Positions 6,464 to 17,257 of a stretch of 40,651 nucleotides of DNA are shown here, piece by piece. Each line of letters begins with the position of its first letter. Position 1 is the first letter of the stretch. Source of the DNA: Nitrobacter sp. 62-23 (GTDB taxonomy: Bacteria > Pseudomonadota > Alphaproteobacteria > Rhizobiales > Xanthobacteraceae). Under the pieces are notes generated by a model. The model made no database searches. It saw only the letters and a list, made by a program, of their open reading frames with translations, and was not told the origin of the DNA. The stretch spans positions 1 through 40,651 of the forward strand of contig NZ_MKSM01000105.1 of the NCBI RefSeq assembly GCF_001897285.1, given 5' to 3'. The translations under genes were made by a program, and so were the position numbers.

Positions 6464-8110
6464 TCAGTTGCCCCGACGTGACAAGAGACCGCGGAATCCT
6501 CCGGCCTGGCGCGCCGCCTGACTCTCTTCCTCGGTAAATCCATCGTTTTGCACGTTTTCATCAACCCCCGGATCGTCGGGCGCGCGAACGATCGGAATCA
6601 CCGCGGGGATGTCGGATGCGCCGGTTTTGTCCGGATCCGGTTGGGTACGAAAGCCCGGCGACGGCGCGGTCTCTCCCCCGGACGATGGCGATTCGACCGC
6701 CACGGCCGGCGTTGCGCCCTCCTCAGCGGTGGAATGCCCATAGGCCGGCGGCAGAGCTTCGACGCGCTGCGCTTCGGCCGGGGCCTGGTCGGCAAGTTCC
6801 GCCTCGACCAAAGCGGGCCTGCTCGACGGGAGTGCCGCAAGCGGGGTCTGCCACTGGAAGGCGTCGAGCCGTCCGGTCACCGGCGAAACCGGACGCCAGT
6901 GGTCCGACACGTAGCCGTCCGCGGTCCAGACCGGATCGTGCAGCGCGCGCACGGCGCGCAGCGTCCAGGCACGGGCGCGACCGCTGTCGCCGTGTTCATT
7001 GTGCTCGATTTCGGCCATCAGCATCGCGACGCGCTGCGTCGGCGCGGCGATCAGCGGCTCCAGCACTTGGCGCGCCCGGGCGAATTCGCTGGCGTCGATC
7101 GCCGCGCGCGCGATGGCCATCGCGCCTTCGGGATGGCCCGGCGTTTTTTCCGCCAGCGTCTCGATCCGCGCCAGCCGCTCCCGCGCCGAATCGCCGGGGG
7201 TGACATGAGCATAGGCATCGGCGAGATCAGGATGCGGCTGCGCCAGCCAGGCGGTTTCGATCATCCGCATCGCGCGCTTGACCTGGTTCGCTTCGCTCAG
7301 ATACCGGCTCGCAAGCACCACGGCCGGAACCAGTGTCGGGGCGAATTTCACCGCCTCCATCACGGTCGTGCGCGACGCATCGCGATCCGACTGTTCAAGC
7401 TCCAGCGCCCGCGCGGTCAGCAGCACGCCGCGCTGACGGCGATACAGCGTCTTGTCGATCAGTCCCGACGCGACGTTCTTGTCGAGGATGGTCAGCGCGC
7501 CGGTCCAGTCAGCCCGCGCGCAGCGATAGCCGAGCGCGGCTTGCGAGGCCCACATCGACGACGGCGCGACCTTGAGCGCTTCTTCGGCGATCGCCACGGC
7601 GGCCGCGCGATCGTCGGCACGCTGGGCTTCGATGAAAAGCCCGCGCAAGCCCAACAGCCGAGTATCTGCCCGTTCGGCCATGGCGCGGAAGGCGCGCTGC
7701 GCGCGGTCCGCATTGCCGTCAAGCTGCGCGGACTGCGCATGCAGCAACAGCGTCAGGGGATCGCGCGACACCAGCCGCCGGGCAACCCTGGCATGAGATC
7801 GAGCGGCCGCGGCGTCGCCCTGGCCGATCGCGAGAAGTCCACGGGTCACCGCCTCCCGGCCGCGCGCGGCCCGGCGCTCCCGCCGCGCACGCCGCAGGCG
7901 CTTCGGCGCGAGCCACAGACCCCGCACGATACTCCACAGCAGTACGGTGGCAACGACGAGCAGGCCCAATCCAAGCACGAACGCCGGCAGCGTGGTCTCG
8001 ACCCGCCAGACATCCCACGACAACACGATCGTGCCGGTTTGATCGGCAACCCAGGTGGCGCCCAGCGCCGCCAGTGCAATGAGAATGAGAAACAGAATGA
8101 TGCGAAACAT
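6464..8110 (-). CDS. hemY: HemY-type heme biosynthesis-associated membrane protein
   Basis: A 548-residue proteobacterial HemY (COG3898 type), distinct from the protoporphyrinogen oxidase of the same name. Two membrane spans lie at about residues 3-20 and 43-66. A basic loop follows ([19 protein letters not shown]), then a long helical repeat region of TPR type facing the periplasm or cytosol. The C-terminal 100 residues are proline-rich and disordered. The protein is tied to tetrapyrrole synthesis by its conserved place after hemC and hemD; its reaction is unknown. It starts at the ATG at 8110, 7 bp after the mitofilin gene stop, and is the last gene of the hemC-hemD-mitofilin-hemY run. Confidence 0.88.
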   Translation of the reverse strand: MFRIILFLILIALAALGATWVADQTGTIVLSWDVWRVETTLPAFVLGLGLLVVATVLLWSIVRGLWLAPKRLRRARRERRAARGREAVTRGLLAIGQGDAAAARSHARVARRLVSRDPLTLLLHAQSAQLDGNADRAQRAFRAMAERADTRLLGLRGLFIEAQRADDRAAAVAIAEEALKVAPSSMWASQAALGYRCARADWTGALTILDKNVASGLIDKTLYRRQRGVLLTARALELEQSDRDASRTTVMEAVKFAPTLVPAVVLASRYLSEANQVKRAMRMIETAWLAQPHPDLADAYAHVTPGDSARERLARIETLAEKTPGHPEGAMAIARAAIDASEFARARQVLEPLIAAPTQRVAMLMAEIEHNEHGDSGRARAWTLRAVRALHDPVWTADGYVSDHWRPVSPVTGRLDAFQWQTPLAALPSSRPALVEAELADQAPAEAQRVEALPPAYGHSTAEEGATPAVAVESPSSGGETAPSPGFRTQPDPDKTGASDIPAVIPIVRAPDDPGVDENVQNDGFTEEESQAARQAGGFRGLLSRRGN

Positions 8111-8117
8111 CTGAAAC

Positions 8118-9458
8118 CTATGGCGCTGGTTTGGTCAGCGCCGCCATCGCATCGGCTGCGAATTGACGCGACGCGGCAAGAGCGGCTTCACGCGCGTCGA
8201 CCCTGGCGATCCAGGGCTCGGCGGCGGTGCGATCGGCCGCAGGAAGGGAGGTCAATTCTGCCTTCGCGGCGGCGATGTCGTTTTGCCGCGCCGATGCGGC
8301 AATGCGCTCAACGATGGCGCTGGCCGCTTCCGTGTGCGAACCATCGATGCGTTCGATGTGAACCATGCGTGCGGCTCCTTGCTGAATCCTGTCCACGATG
8401 CTGCCGGTCGTGGCCATGACCGGCGTCGGCGCCGGCGCGATCTTCGGCACGATCGCAAGCAGTTCACGAGACAGCACGTTCGCGCTCGGCACGCCCGAGT
8501 CCGCGAACACCTCCAGCGACTTCAGCGTGCCGGGATCGGTGATCAGAGCCTTGGATGCCGCCAGCAGATCGCCATAAGGCTGCCCCTGGCGCACCGCCAC
8601 ATTGAGCAGCGTCGCGGCCATCGCCCGGCGAAGCGGCTCGTCGACCGGAGCCTTTTCGTGCTTGGCAGCCTCGGCGGCGGTCAGGGCTTGCGTGGTCTGC
8701 TCGGCCTGGTGTTCGACTTGGTGTTCGATCTGGGCGAGCCGCGCACTGATGGCCGCAAGGTCGGAGGCCGCAAGATCGGATGCGTCGCCGTCATGCGGCA
8801 CGGCCGCGCCGTCCTTCAACCTCGCAGCCAGCTTGTCGGATTGACCGCGAACGGTCGCAAGTTCACCGCGCAAGGATGCAATGGATTTTTCCAGGGCTTC
8901 GATCCGCGCCGCGGCGGTTGTATCGGGCGCCGAAGCGGCCAGTTTGCCGGCTTTGGATTCGACGCTGGCGACCCGGTTCGAAAGATCGCCGAACTGCTCC
9001 TGACTGACCTGCGGCGCAGGAGCCGAGGATGTTAGCGGCAAGCCCGCCAGCCACGCGCCGGCGATCACGAATCCGGCCGCGACCGCGCCGCCGAGCGCAC
9101 CAATAACGGCCGAGAAGGCGCGGGAGCGCGGACGCGGAGCAACCGGCTGTTCGGAGATGAACTGCTGATCCCCGCTCGCGCTATTGGAATCGCCGGAACC
9201 GGAACCGGGCTCATCCGCCGTTTCCGAAGTCCGATCGGCTTCGAGGCCTGCGGCAGCCGAAGGGTTCTGCCAGCCTTCCTCCTGGGACGCGGTATCTTGA
9301 GGCGCGGTATCTTGCCTGTTGTCGTCGGCGCCATCCGCATGTCCCGAAGCGGCCTGGTCCACCTCCCTGGGGCCTCCAGTCGTTTCTACGTCCGTGGCAG
9401 GCGAGTGCTTTGGCGAGCCCCCCTCCTGCGACGTGTCATCGTGCCTGTCATCTGCCAT
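8118..9458 (-). CDS. Mitofilin (Mic60) family inner-membrane protein
   Basis: About 446 residues from the ATG at 9458 (MADDRHDD). A long acidic, disordered N-terminus (about residues 1-110, rich in Asp, Ser, Thr and Gln) is followed by one transmembrane span at about residues 114-137. A predicted coiled coil spans residues 150-265, and a helical C-terminal domain follows that contains the conserved pattern RQGQPYGDLL. This is the alphaproteobacterial homologue of mitochondrial Mic60, which shapes intracytoplasmic or crista-like membranes. Its position between hemD and hemY is the conserved one. The N-terminal region has a short in-frame repeat (QDTAPQDTASQ). Confidence 0.88.
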   Translation of the reverse strand: MADDRHDDTSQEGGSPKHSPATDVETTGGPREVDQAASGHADGADDNRQDTAPQDTASQEEGWQNPSAAAGLEADRTSETADEPGSGSGDSNSASGDQQFISEQPVAPRPRSRAFSAVIGALGGAVAAGFVIAGAWLAGLPLTSSAPAPQVSQEQFGDLSNRVASVESKAGKLAASAPDTTAAARIEALEKSIASLRGELATVRGQSDKLAARLKDGAAVPHDGDASDLAASDLAAISARLAQIEHQVEHQAEQTTQALTAAEAAKHEKAPVDEPLRRAMAATLLNVAVRQGQPYGDLLAASKALITDPGTLKSLEVFADSGVPSANVLSRELLAIVPKIAPAPTPVMATTGSIVDRIQQGAARMVHIERIDGSHTEAASAIVERIAASARQNDIAAAKAELTSLPAADRTAAEPWIARVDAREAALAASRQFAADAMAALTKPAP

Positions 9459-9573
9459 CGTCACGGTTCCCCATTGCGGCGACACATCTGTATCAGATCA
9501 AGACCCCTCTCCCTATTACCTTGATTACGGTCGCAACGCACCAACTACCGCGCCAGAGACCGCACCGCACAAT

Positions 9574-10320
9574 TCATCGCGACAAAGGCTGCAACGCGCC
9601 ATCGAGCGCCTCCAATACCGCATTTTCGGCCGGCGCGCTCGCCACCACCACGTAGGGAGCGCCTGCATCGCGGAGAATTGAGGCGACGGCTGCGGAGATA
9701 CAGCATTGCGGAATCGCCAAAGCTGATATTTCGACCCCACCAACGCGAACGGCATCCAGAAATGCGCGGGCGCTGCGTCGCGAATAATGCAGCACCGCCG
9801 CGATCCGGTTGGCGGCGAAGGCATCGCAGACCTCGCGGGCGAGATTCGCCACCGGCGCCATCCGGTAGCAGATCGCCGTCTCGACAGCCAAACCGCGCGC
9901 TCCGAGTTCTGCGGCGAGATCGCAGGACCGGTCAGCCGCTGCAAGATAAAATATTCTGGCTGCCTTCGGCAGCGTTTTGGCGCGAACGCTATCCATGATG
10001 AGGTCGCGCAATGCGATCGCGTCCCCTCCCGCCGCCGCGACGTTGTGGAAGCCGGCGTCGCGCGCCGCCTCCGCGGTATGACGGCCGACCGCGAACACCG
10101 CCAGCCTCAGCAGCGACTCTTTCCTTGGATGGGCAGCGAGCGCGCGCAGCGCATTGGCGCTGGTCACGATAACGGCATCATAGCCCGCGTCCGGATCAAT
10201 CTCGAAAGCGACCGGCTCGAAACGCAGCACCGGCGACAGCAAAACCTCGAGCCCCTTCGCACGGAGCGCCGCGGCCGTGTTCTCGTTGTCCGGTTCCGGC
10301 CGTGTGACGAGAACCGCCAC
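9574..10320 (-). CDS. hemD: Uroporphyrinogen-III synthase
   Basis: A 248-residue HemD that cyclises hydroxymethylbilane to uroporphyrinogen III. The N-terminus (VLVTRPEPDNENTAAALRAKG) and the segment YDAVIVTSANALRAL are typical of this poorly conserved family. The second half contains LHYSRRSARAFL. It starts with a GTG at 10320, three bases after the hemC stop, so the two are surely cotranscribed. The gap to the mitofilin gene is 115 bp and may hold a secondary promoter, but none is obvious. Confidence 0.93.
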   Translation of the reverse strand: MAVLVTRPEPDNENTAAALRAKGLEVLLSPVLRFEPVAFEIDPDAGYDAVIVTSANALRALAAHPRKESLLRLAVFAVGRHTAEAARDAGFHNVAAAGGDAIALRDLIMDSVRAKTLPKAARIFYLAAADRSCDLAAELGARGLAVETAICYRMAPVANLAREVCDAFAANRIAAVLHYSRRSARAFLDAVRVGGVEISALAIPQCCISAAVASILRDAGAPYVVVASAPAENAVLEALDGALQPLSR

Positions 10321-10323
10321 GCC

Positions 10324-11274
10324 TCACGCTCCTGCGAACAATGTGAAGAATTTCTCGCCGGCGCGCTCGCGCAGTTCACGCGCAGCATCCGTCCCGAGCG
10401 CGATTGCGTCGGCCCGCGCGCCTTCGCGCGTCGTCTCGTAGGACTCCTTGCCATCGGGAGAAATGATGAGGCCGCGAAAGTGAATGCGGTCGCCGTTGAC
10501 GCGGCAATGGCCGCCGATCGGCGTGCGGCAGGAGCCGTCGAGCAGCGCCAGAAAACTCCGCTCGGCGCTCAACGCCACTTCCGTATCCGAATCGCCGATC
10601 GCCTCGACGAAGGAATTGATGCGGTCATCGTCACGGCGCGACTCGATTGCGATGGCGCCCTGCCCGACCGCCGGCAGGAATTCGTCGACCTCGAGAACGC
10701 GGGTCGCCCTGTCCCGCAATCCGAGGCGATTGAGACCGGCGAGCGCCAGCAGCGTGGCGTCCGCTTCTCCCGCCGCGATCTTGCGCAACCGCGTCTCGAC
10801 ATTGCCGCGCAGCGAACTGACCTTGAGGTCCGGGCGCAGCCGCAGAACCATGGCCTGCCGCCGCAGCGATGCGGTCCCGACCGTCGCGCCTGCCGGCAGA
10901 TCGTGCAACGAACCGGCATGCGGACTGATGAAAACGTCGCGCACGTCCTCGCGCGGCAGAAACGCCGGCAGCCAGGTGGCGTCGGGCAGGAACGTCGGCA
11001 CGTCCTTGGACGAATGCACCGCGAAGTCGATGGAGCCCGCCAGCAGGGCTTCCTCGATCTCCTTGGTAAAGAGACCCTTACCGCCGACGTCGAAAAGCGG
11101 ACGATCCTGAATCGCATCGCCCGAGGTCCGGATGGTCTTGATGACGATCCGCTCGGGCTCCACCTGATGCGCCCGCGCCAGGCGGTCTCGCACCTCGTGG
11201 GCCTGCGCCAGCGCCAGCGGGCTGCCGCGGGTGCCGATCGTCGCCAGTATGTCTGTCTCACCCGAGGATTGCAC
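10324..11274 (-). CDS. hemC: Hydroxymethylbilane synthase (porphobilinogen deaminase)
   Basis: A 316-residue HemC that polymerises four porphobilinogen units on a covalently bound dipyrromethane cofactor. The cofactor-binding Cys249 lies in LLDGSCRTPIGG and the catalytic Asp91 in HSSKDVPT. The substrate-binding arginines are present in GTASLRRQ and SSLRGNVETR. It begins with a GTG at 11274, with AGG about 7 nt upstream, and there is no ATG nearby. It is the first gene of a leftward cluster with hemD, mitofilin and hemY, and is divergent from tsaD across about 105 bp. Confidence 0.96.
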   Translation of the reverse strand: MQSSGETDILATIGTRGSPLALAQAHEVRDRLARAHQVEPERIVIKTIRTSGDAIQDRPLFDVGGKGLFTKEIEEALLAGSIDFAVHSSKDVPTFLPDATWLPAFLPREDVRDVFISPHAGSLHDLPAGATVGTASLRRQAMVLRLRPDLKVSSLRGNVETRLRKIAAGEADATLLALAGLNRLGLRDRATRVLEVDEFLPAVGQGAIAIESRRDDDRINSFVEAIGDSDTEVALSAERSFLALLDGSCRTPIGGHCRVNGDRIHFRGLIISPDGKESYETTREGARADAIALGTDAARELRERAGEKFFTLFAGA

Positions 11275-11336
11275 GCCAGGACCTCATAATGCTACGCGAA
11301 GAAGGGACAGGGAAACGCTGGTTTGCGGGATAACGC

Positions 11337-11364
11337 AAGACCCATAATCCAAGACCCATAATCT
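11337..11364. repeat. 14-bp tandem repeat upstream of tsaD
   Basis: AAGACCCATAATCC (11337-11350) is followed at once by AAGACCCATAATCT. It lies 16 bp before the tsaD ATG in the hemC/tsaD divergent region. It could be a regulator site or simple slippage. Confidence 0.6.
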
Positions 11365-11379
11365 AGGTGCGATATACCG

Positions 11380-12453
11380 ATGCTGGTGCTAGGGATCGAG
11401 ACCACCTGCGATGAGACCGCAGCCGCCGTGGTCGAGCGCCGGCCCGACGGAAGCGCGCGGATTCTTTCCAACGTCGTGCGCTCGCAGACCGGAGAACACG
11501 CCCCCTATGGCGGCGTGGTGCCGGAGATCGCGGCGCGCGCCCATGTCGACATGCTCGACGGCATCGTCGCCAGCGCCATGAAGAAATCGGGCGTGGACTT
11601 TCCCCAGCTTTCCGGGGTCGCCGCCGCGGCCGGCCCCGGCCTGATCGGCGGCGTCATCGTCGGCCTGACCACAGCCAAGGCGATCGCACTGGTTCACCGG
11701 ACGCCGCTGATTGCGGTCAACCACCTGGAAGCCCACGCGTTGACGCCGAGGCTGACCGGCCGGCTCGAATTTCCCTATTGCCTGTTCCTCGCCTCCGGCG
11801 GCCATACCCAGATCGTCGCGGTGCTCGGCGTCGGCGATTATGTACGGCTTGGCACCACGGTTGATGACGCCATGGGCGAGGCCTTCGACAAGGTGGCGAA
11901 GATGCTCGGCCTGCCCTACCCCGGCGGCCCGGAGGTCGAGCGCGCGGCAGCAAACGGCGACGCCACGCGATTCAATTTCCCGCGTCCGATGCTCGGACGT
12001 CCCGACGCCAACTTCTCGCTCTCCGGCCTGAAAACCGCCGTGCGCAACGAGGCCGGCCGCATCGATCCGCTGGAGCCGCAGGACATCAGCGATCTCTGCG
12101 CCGGATTTCAGGCCGCCGTGCTGGAGGCGACGGCTGACCGGCTCAACGTCGGCCTTAAATTGTTTGAAGAGCGGTTCGGCACGCCGCGTGCGCTGGTCGC
12201 CGCCGGCGGCGTCGCCGCCAACCAGGCGATCCGCGGCGCGCTCGAGGGTGTCGCCGCCCGTGCGCGGACCCCGCTCATCATCCCCCCGCCGGCGCTTTGC
12301 ACCGACAATGGCGCCATGATTGCATGGGCGGGCGCCGAACGGCTGGCGGCCGGACTGACCGACACGCTCGAAGCTCCTCCGCGCGCGCGCTGGCTGCTGG
12401 ATGCCACGGCTCAGGCGCCCGCGGGCTTCGCCAATAGCCGCGCCGGATTTTGA
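11380..12453 (+). CDS. tsaD: tRNA N6-adenosine threonylcarbamoyltransferase
   Basis: A 357-residue TsaD (Gcp/Kae1/YgjD). It transfers the threonylcarbamoyl group from TC-AMP to A37 of ANN-decoding tRNAs, working with TsaB and TsaE. The N-terminal ASKHA fold is seen in [15 protein letters not shown], the metal-binding motif in NHLEAHAL (His115 and His119) and the phosphate loop in SGGHTQ (residues 139-144). The length is normal. The ribosome-binding site is weak (AGGTG about 10 nt upstream). gpsA follows after 13 bp, so the two are probably cotranscribed. It is divergent from the hem cluster. Confidence 0.97.
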   Translation: MLVLGIETTCDETAAAVVERRPDGSARILSNVVRSQTGEHAPYGGVVPEIAARAHVDMLDGIVASAMKKSGVDFPQLSGVAAAAGPGLIGGVIVGLTTAKAIALVHRTPLIAVNHLEAHALTPRLTGRLEFPYCLFLASGGHTQIVAVLGVGDYVRLGTTVDDAMGEAFDKVAKMLGLPYPGGPEVERAAANGDATRFNFPRPMLGRPDANFSLSGLKTAVRNEAGRIDPLEPQDISDLCAGFQAAVLEATADRLNVGLKLFEERFGTPRALVAAGGVAANQAIRGALEGVAARARTPLIIPPPALCTDNGAMIAWAGAERLAAGLTDTLEAPPRARWLLDATAQAPAGFANSRAGF

Positions 12454-12466
12454 AGGCGTTGTCGGG

Positions 12467-13447
12467 ATGAGGCCGCTCAACCGCGTTTCCGTGATCGGCG
12501 CCGGCGCCTGGGGTACGGCGCTGGCCAGCGTCGCCGCACGGGCGGGGCGCGAGGTGACGCTGTATGCGCGCGACGCCGCGATGGCCGCCGCGATCGCGGC
12601 GACGCGGGACAATCCGCGGCTGCCAGGCGTTTCCCTTGACCGCGGCATCGCCGTGACCGACGACATCGCCGCCGCGGGCCGCGCCGACATCATCGTGATC
12701 GCGGTCCCGGCGCAGAATTCCCGCGCGGCCGTCGCCGCGCTGGCCCCGCATCTTCCGGCCGGAATACCGGTCATCGCCAGCGCCAAGGGCATCGAGCACG
12801 GCACGTTGCGCTTCATGACCGAGATAATCGAGGAGGCCGCGCCTCAAGCCTCGCCTGCGATCCTGTCCGGGCCGAGCTTTGCCGACGACGTGGCGCAGGG
12901 ACTGCCGACTGCGGTGACGCTGGCGGCGAAGGACGAAGCCATGGCTGTCGCGCTGGTTCAGGCGCTCGGCTCAAAGACCTTCCGGCCCTATCACACCACC
13001 GATATTCGCGGCGTCGAGATCGGCGGCGCGGCGAAGAACGTGCTCGCGATCGCGGCGGGCATCGTCGCGGGCCGGCGACTGGGCGCTTCGGCGCTGGCGG
13101 CGCTGACGACGCGGGCCTTCGCCGAGCTGATGCGGCTCGGGCTTGCCTGCGGCGCGCGGCCTGAAACCATCTCCGGGCTGGCGGGGCTGGGCGACCTGAT
13201 CCTGAGTTGCACCAGCCCGCAATCGCGTAATTTCGCGCTCGGCGTCGCGCTCGGGCGCGGCGACCAGCCCCCGCGCGGCAAACTCAGCGAAGGCGAATTC
13301 ACCGCGCCGGTGCTGGCCGAACTGGCGACAGCCAACAATATCGACATACCGGTCATGCAGGCGGTCGCGGCCATTCTGGCCGGCCGGTTGACGATCGACG
13401 AGGCCATCGACAATCTGCTGACGCGGCCATTCCGGGCTGAGGGATAG
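12467..13447 (+). CDS. gpsA: Glycerol-3-phosphate dehydrogenase [NAD(P)+]
   Basis: A 326-residue cytosolic enzyme that reduces dihydroxyacetone phosphate to sn-glycerol 3-phosphate for phospholipid synthesis. The dinucleotide motif GAGAWG is at residues 11-16, SAKGIE contains Lys107, and the catalytic Lys190 is in [12 protein letters not shown]. The start [13 protein letters not shown] at 12467 fits homologues; the frame is open 22 codons further upstream, but that part overlaps tsaD. It lies between tsaD and the EVE protein gene, with gaps of 13 and 4 bp, indicating one operon. Confidence 0.96.
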   Translation: MRPLNRVSVIGAGAWGTALASVAARAGREVTLYARDAAMAAAIAATRDNPRLPGVSLDRGIAVTDDIAAAGRADIIVIAVPAQNSRAAVAALAPHLPAGIPVIASAKGIEHGTLRFMTEIIEEAAPQASPAILSGPSFADDVAQGLPTAVTLAAKDEAMAVALVQALGSKTFRPYHTTDIRGVEIGGAAKNVLAIAAGIVAGRRLGASALAALTTRAFAELMRLGLACGARPETISGLAGLGDLILSCTSPQSRNFALGVALGRGDQPPRGKLSEGEFTAPVLAELATANNIDIPVMQAVAAILAGRLTIDEAIDNLLTRPFRAEG

Positions 13448-13451
13448 CTCT

Positions 13452-13865
13452 ATGGCGTACTGGCTGGTGAAATCGGAGCCTTCGGCATGGTCGTGGGACC
13501 AGCAGGTGGCGAAGGGCGCGAAGGGCGAGGCGTGGACCGGCGTGCGCAATTTCACGGCGCGGCAAAACCTCGTCGCCATGAAAAAGGGCGACCTTGCCTT
13601 CTTCTATCATTCCAACGAGGGCAAGGAGATCGTCGGCATCGCCGAAATCATCCGCGAGGCCTATCCCGACCCGACCGACAAGACTGGCAAGTTCGTCTGC
13701 GTCGACATCAAGGCGGACAAGCCGCTGAAGACGCCCGTGACGATCGCCGCCGTCAAGGCTGACAAGCGCCTGGCCGACATGGCGCTGGTCAAATACTCGC
13801 GCCTCTCGGTCCAGCCGGTGACGGCAGCGGAATGGAAACTCGTCTGCAAGATGGGCGGCCTGTAG
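13452..13865 (+). CDS. EVE domain-containing protein
   Basis: A 137-residue single-domain EVE protein of the PUA-like fold. The typical opening AYWLVKSEPSAWSWDQ, the motif WTGVRNFTARQNL and the strand KKGDLAFFYHSNEGKEIVGIAEI are all present. Family members bind modified bases in DNA or RNA. The stand-alone bacterial form is conserved in housekeeping loci, so a defence role is not implied. It starts four bases after gpsA, at the end of the tsaD-gpsA operon. Confidence 0.93.
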   Translation: MAYWLVKSEPSAWSWDQQVAKGAKGEAWTGVRNFTARQNLVAMKKGDLAFFYHSNEGKEIVGIAEIIREAYPDPTDKTGKFVCVDIKADKPLKTPVTIAAVKADKRLADMALVKYSRLSVQPVTAAEWKLVCKMGGL

Positions 13866-14196
13866 AAGGGTTCGCGCCCGATGACGACAATGTCGCCGCA
13901 AGCCAGCCCGGTTCAGCGAGTCAACCCTCAGCGGCGCAACCATGGTATCGGCGCAAACGAGCCGAATGGCCTCGAAATTCAACAGGCAACATGGTTATAT
14001 GTTACGGGCGCGCAGCGGACGGCAACCATGCCGGCGATTTCCGGCCCGCCGCGCGCGGTCCTGACGGTCCCGCCATGGTTATCCATAGCCATGGTTATCC
14101 ACAGCGGGCAGCATGACCCGTCCGACCAAGGTCCTAGTGCTGACGGCTTGTCGCCGTACCATGCCGCGACGCATAATCGTCGCAATGGTGAAAAAC
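13866..14196. other. Intergenic stretch upstream of acs with repeated DnaA-box-like sites
   Basis: No gene is recognised between the EVE gene and acs (380 bp in all). Two nearly identical 16-bp units, CCATGGTTATCCATAG and CCATGGTTATCCACAG, stand in tandem at about 14073-14104. The second contains TTATCCACA, an exact DnaA-box consensus, and the first differs by one base. Further CCATGG or ACATGG fragments lie around 13937-13995. The acs promoter must lie here, but I could not assign it. Confidence 0.5.
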
Positions 14197-14227
14197 GGAC
14201 CCGCCTGTGTTTTTTGGGCGCGGGTCC
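14197..14227 (+). promoter_or_regulatory. Hairpin in the acs leader
   Basis: A perfect 8-bp stem, GGACCCGC (14197-14204) with GCGGGTCC (14220-14227), encloses a 15-nt loop with a six-T run. It ends 18 bp before the acs ATG, just upstream of the GGAG ribosome-binding site, so it could influence translation or mRNA stability. Confidence 0.5.
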
Positions 14228-14245
14228 CGCGGTGGAGCAAAGACG

Positions 14246-16204
<1,959 letters not shown>

Positions 16205-16254
16205 GTTCAGAGCAATTTACATTTAGACGGAAACGCATCGCTGGCCACAGAGAC

Positions 16255-16352
16255 ACCCTCTCCCATTGGGAGAGGGTGGGGGTGAGAGGATCCGACGTCT
16301 CGATGCTGAATTCCCCGGCACTACGTGCCGACCTCTCCCGGCGGGGAGAGGT
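16255..16352. repeat. Double hairpin between convergent acs and S24 regulator
   Basis: Two GC-rich palindromes stand in series. ACCCTCTCCC pairs with GGGAGAGGGT (16255-16264 and 16268-16277), and ACCTCTCCC pairs with GGGAGAGGT (16331-16339 and 16344-16352). Both stems are perfect. They are REP-like in form and sit where a bidirectional terminator is expected. The sequence type is common in Bradyrhizobium-group intergenic DNA. Confidence 0.7.
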
Positions 16353-16400
16353 GAAGGTGGTCGGGTCAGGCTGCTTTGACCAACATCATCTCTCTCCCGA

Positions 16401-17033
16401 TCACTGGCTCGCCCACACGATCCGCGCGATCCACTCCACCTCGGAAGCCGACAGCGTGCGGTTGACGTGGCTCGGATTGAGCGATTGCAGTTCAATCGTC
16501 TTCGCGGTCCGGCGCTTGAGTTCCTTCACCATCACCTCGCCGTCCCTGGTCTTTACCACCACGCGGTCACCGCGCCGGATCGGCGTGCCCGGCGAAACCA
16601 CGATGACATCGCCGTCGCGGTAGGCAGGCTTCATCGAGTCGCCGGATATCTCCAGCGCATAGGCGTGCTCGTCGTTGACGGAAGGAAGCCCCACCTCGTC
16701 CCAGCCCTTGCCGACAGGAAAGCCGCCATCGTCGAAATAGCCGCCCACACCGGCTTCGGCGAAGCCGAGCAGCGGCACCGCCTGCGCGGCGCGCGCCGTG
16801 TCCTCGATGAACTGCACGAAGGTGTCGATCGCGGTATCGGTGGCCGCGAGCGCCTTGGCGACCGATTCGGTCGACGGCCACCGCTCGCGGCCGTCGCTGG
16901 TGACGCGTTTCGATTTGTTGAAGGTGGTCGGGTCGAGTCCGGCTCTTCTCGCAAGACCCGATGGCGACAGGCCGGCGCGCTCGGCGAGACGATCCAACGC
17001 CGACCAGATCTGGGCATGTGTCAGCATGGTCAT
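16401..17033 (-). CDS. S24 family (LexA/CI-like) transcriptional regulator
   Basis: A 210-residue repressor-type protein. Residues about 5-65 form a helix-turn-helix region (LSPSGLARRAGLDPTTFNK). The C-terminal S24 domain has the serine-lysine dyad Ser133 (GDSMKP) and Lys170 (EVMVKEL). A possible self-cleavage site, Ala94-Gly95, lies in FAEAG. This is the architecture of phage CI or LexA-like factors that are inactivated by RecA-stimulated autoproteolysis. It is not the canonical LexA sequence, and no phage genes are near, so the target genes are unknown. The ATG at 17033 is favoured by AGGA 8 nt upstream; another ATG lies two codons in. Confidence 0.88.
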   Translation of the reverse strand: MTMLTHAQIWSALDRLAERAGLSPSGLARRAGLDPTTFNKSKRVTSDGRERWPSTESVAKALAATDTAIDTFVQFIEDTARAAQAVPLLGFAEAGVGGYFDDGGFPVGKGWDEVGLPSVNDEHAYALEISGDSMKPAYRDGDVIVVSPGTPIRRGDRVVVKTRDGEVMVKELKRRTAKTIELQSLNPSHVNRTLSASEVEWIARIVWASQ

Positions 17034-17257
17034 ATGGCGGGTCCTGATCTCGCTTCCCGGAGCGATGAATTCTGTCACGATCTAGGAATTATTACCTCAT
17101 TTGACGCCAATCCGCAATGCGCCGCGGGTAAAATGCGGCTCTTGAAGTGAAAGCGGGCCACCGATACGGTCACGTTGATCCGCTGCAATTTAAGCGAGCG
17201 GAAACATGATCATGCGCTTTTCAGTATCGTAGAGCGCAATGCGGGCTCGGGACACGC

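Noticed and set aside
6548-8419. Long forward open frame opposite hemY and the mitofilin gene
   Set aside because: Arginine- and histidine-rich shadow translation crossing two real genes, with no ribosome-binding site or family match.
13452-13865. EVE protein as part of a defence system
   Set aside because: It sits in a housekeeping tsaD-gpsA operon with no nuclease or restriction partner.
16255-16352. Serial hairpins as a CRISPR-like array
   Set aside because: Only two short palindromes with different stems and no regularly spaced identical repeats.
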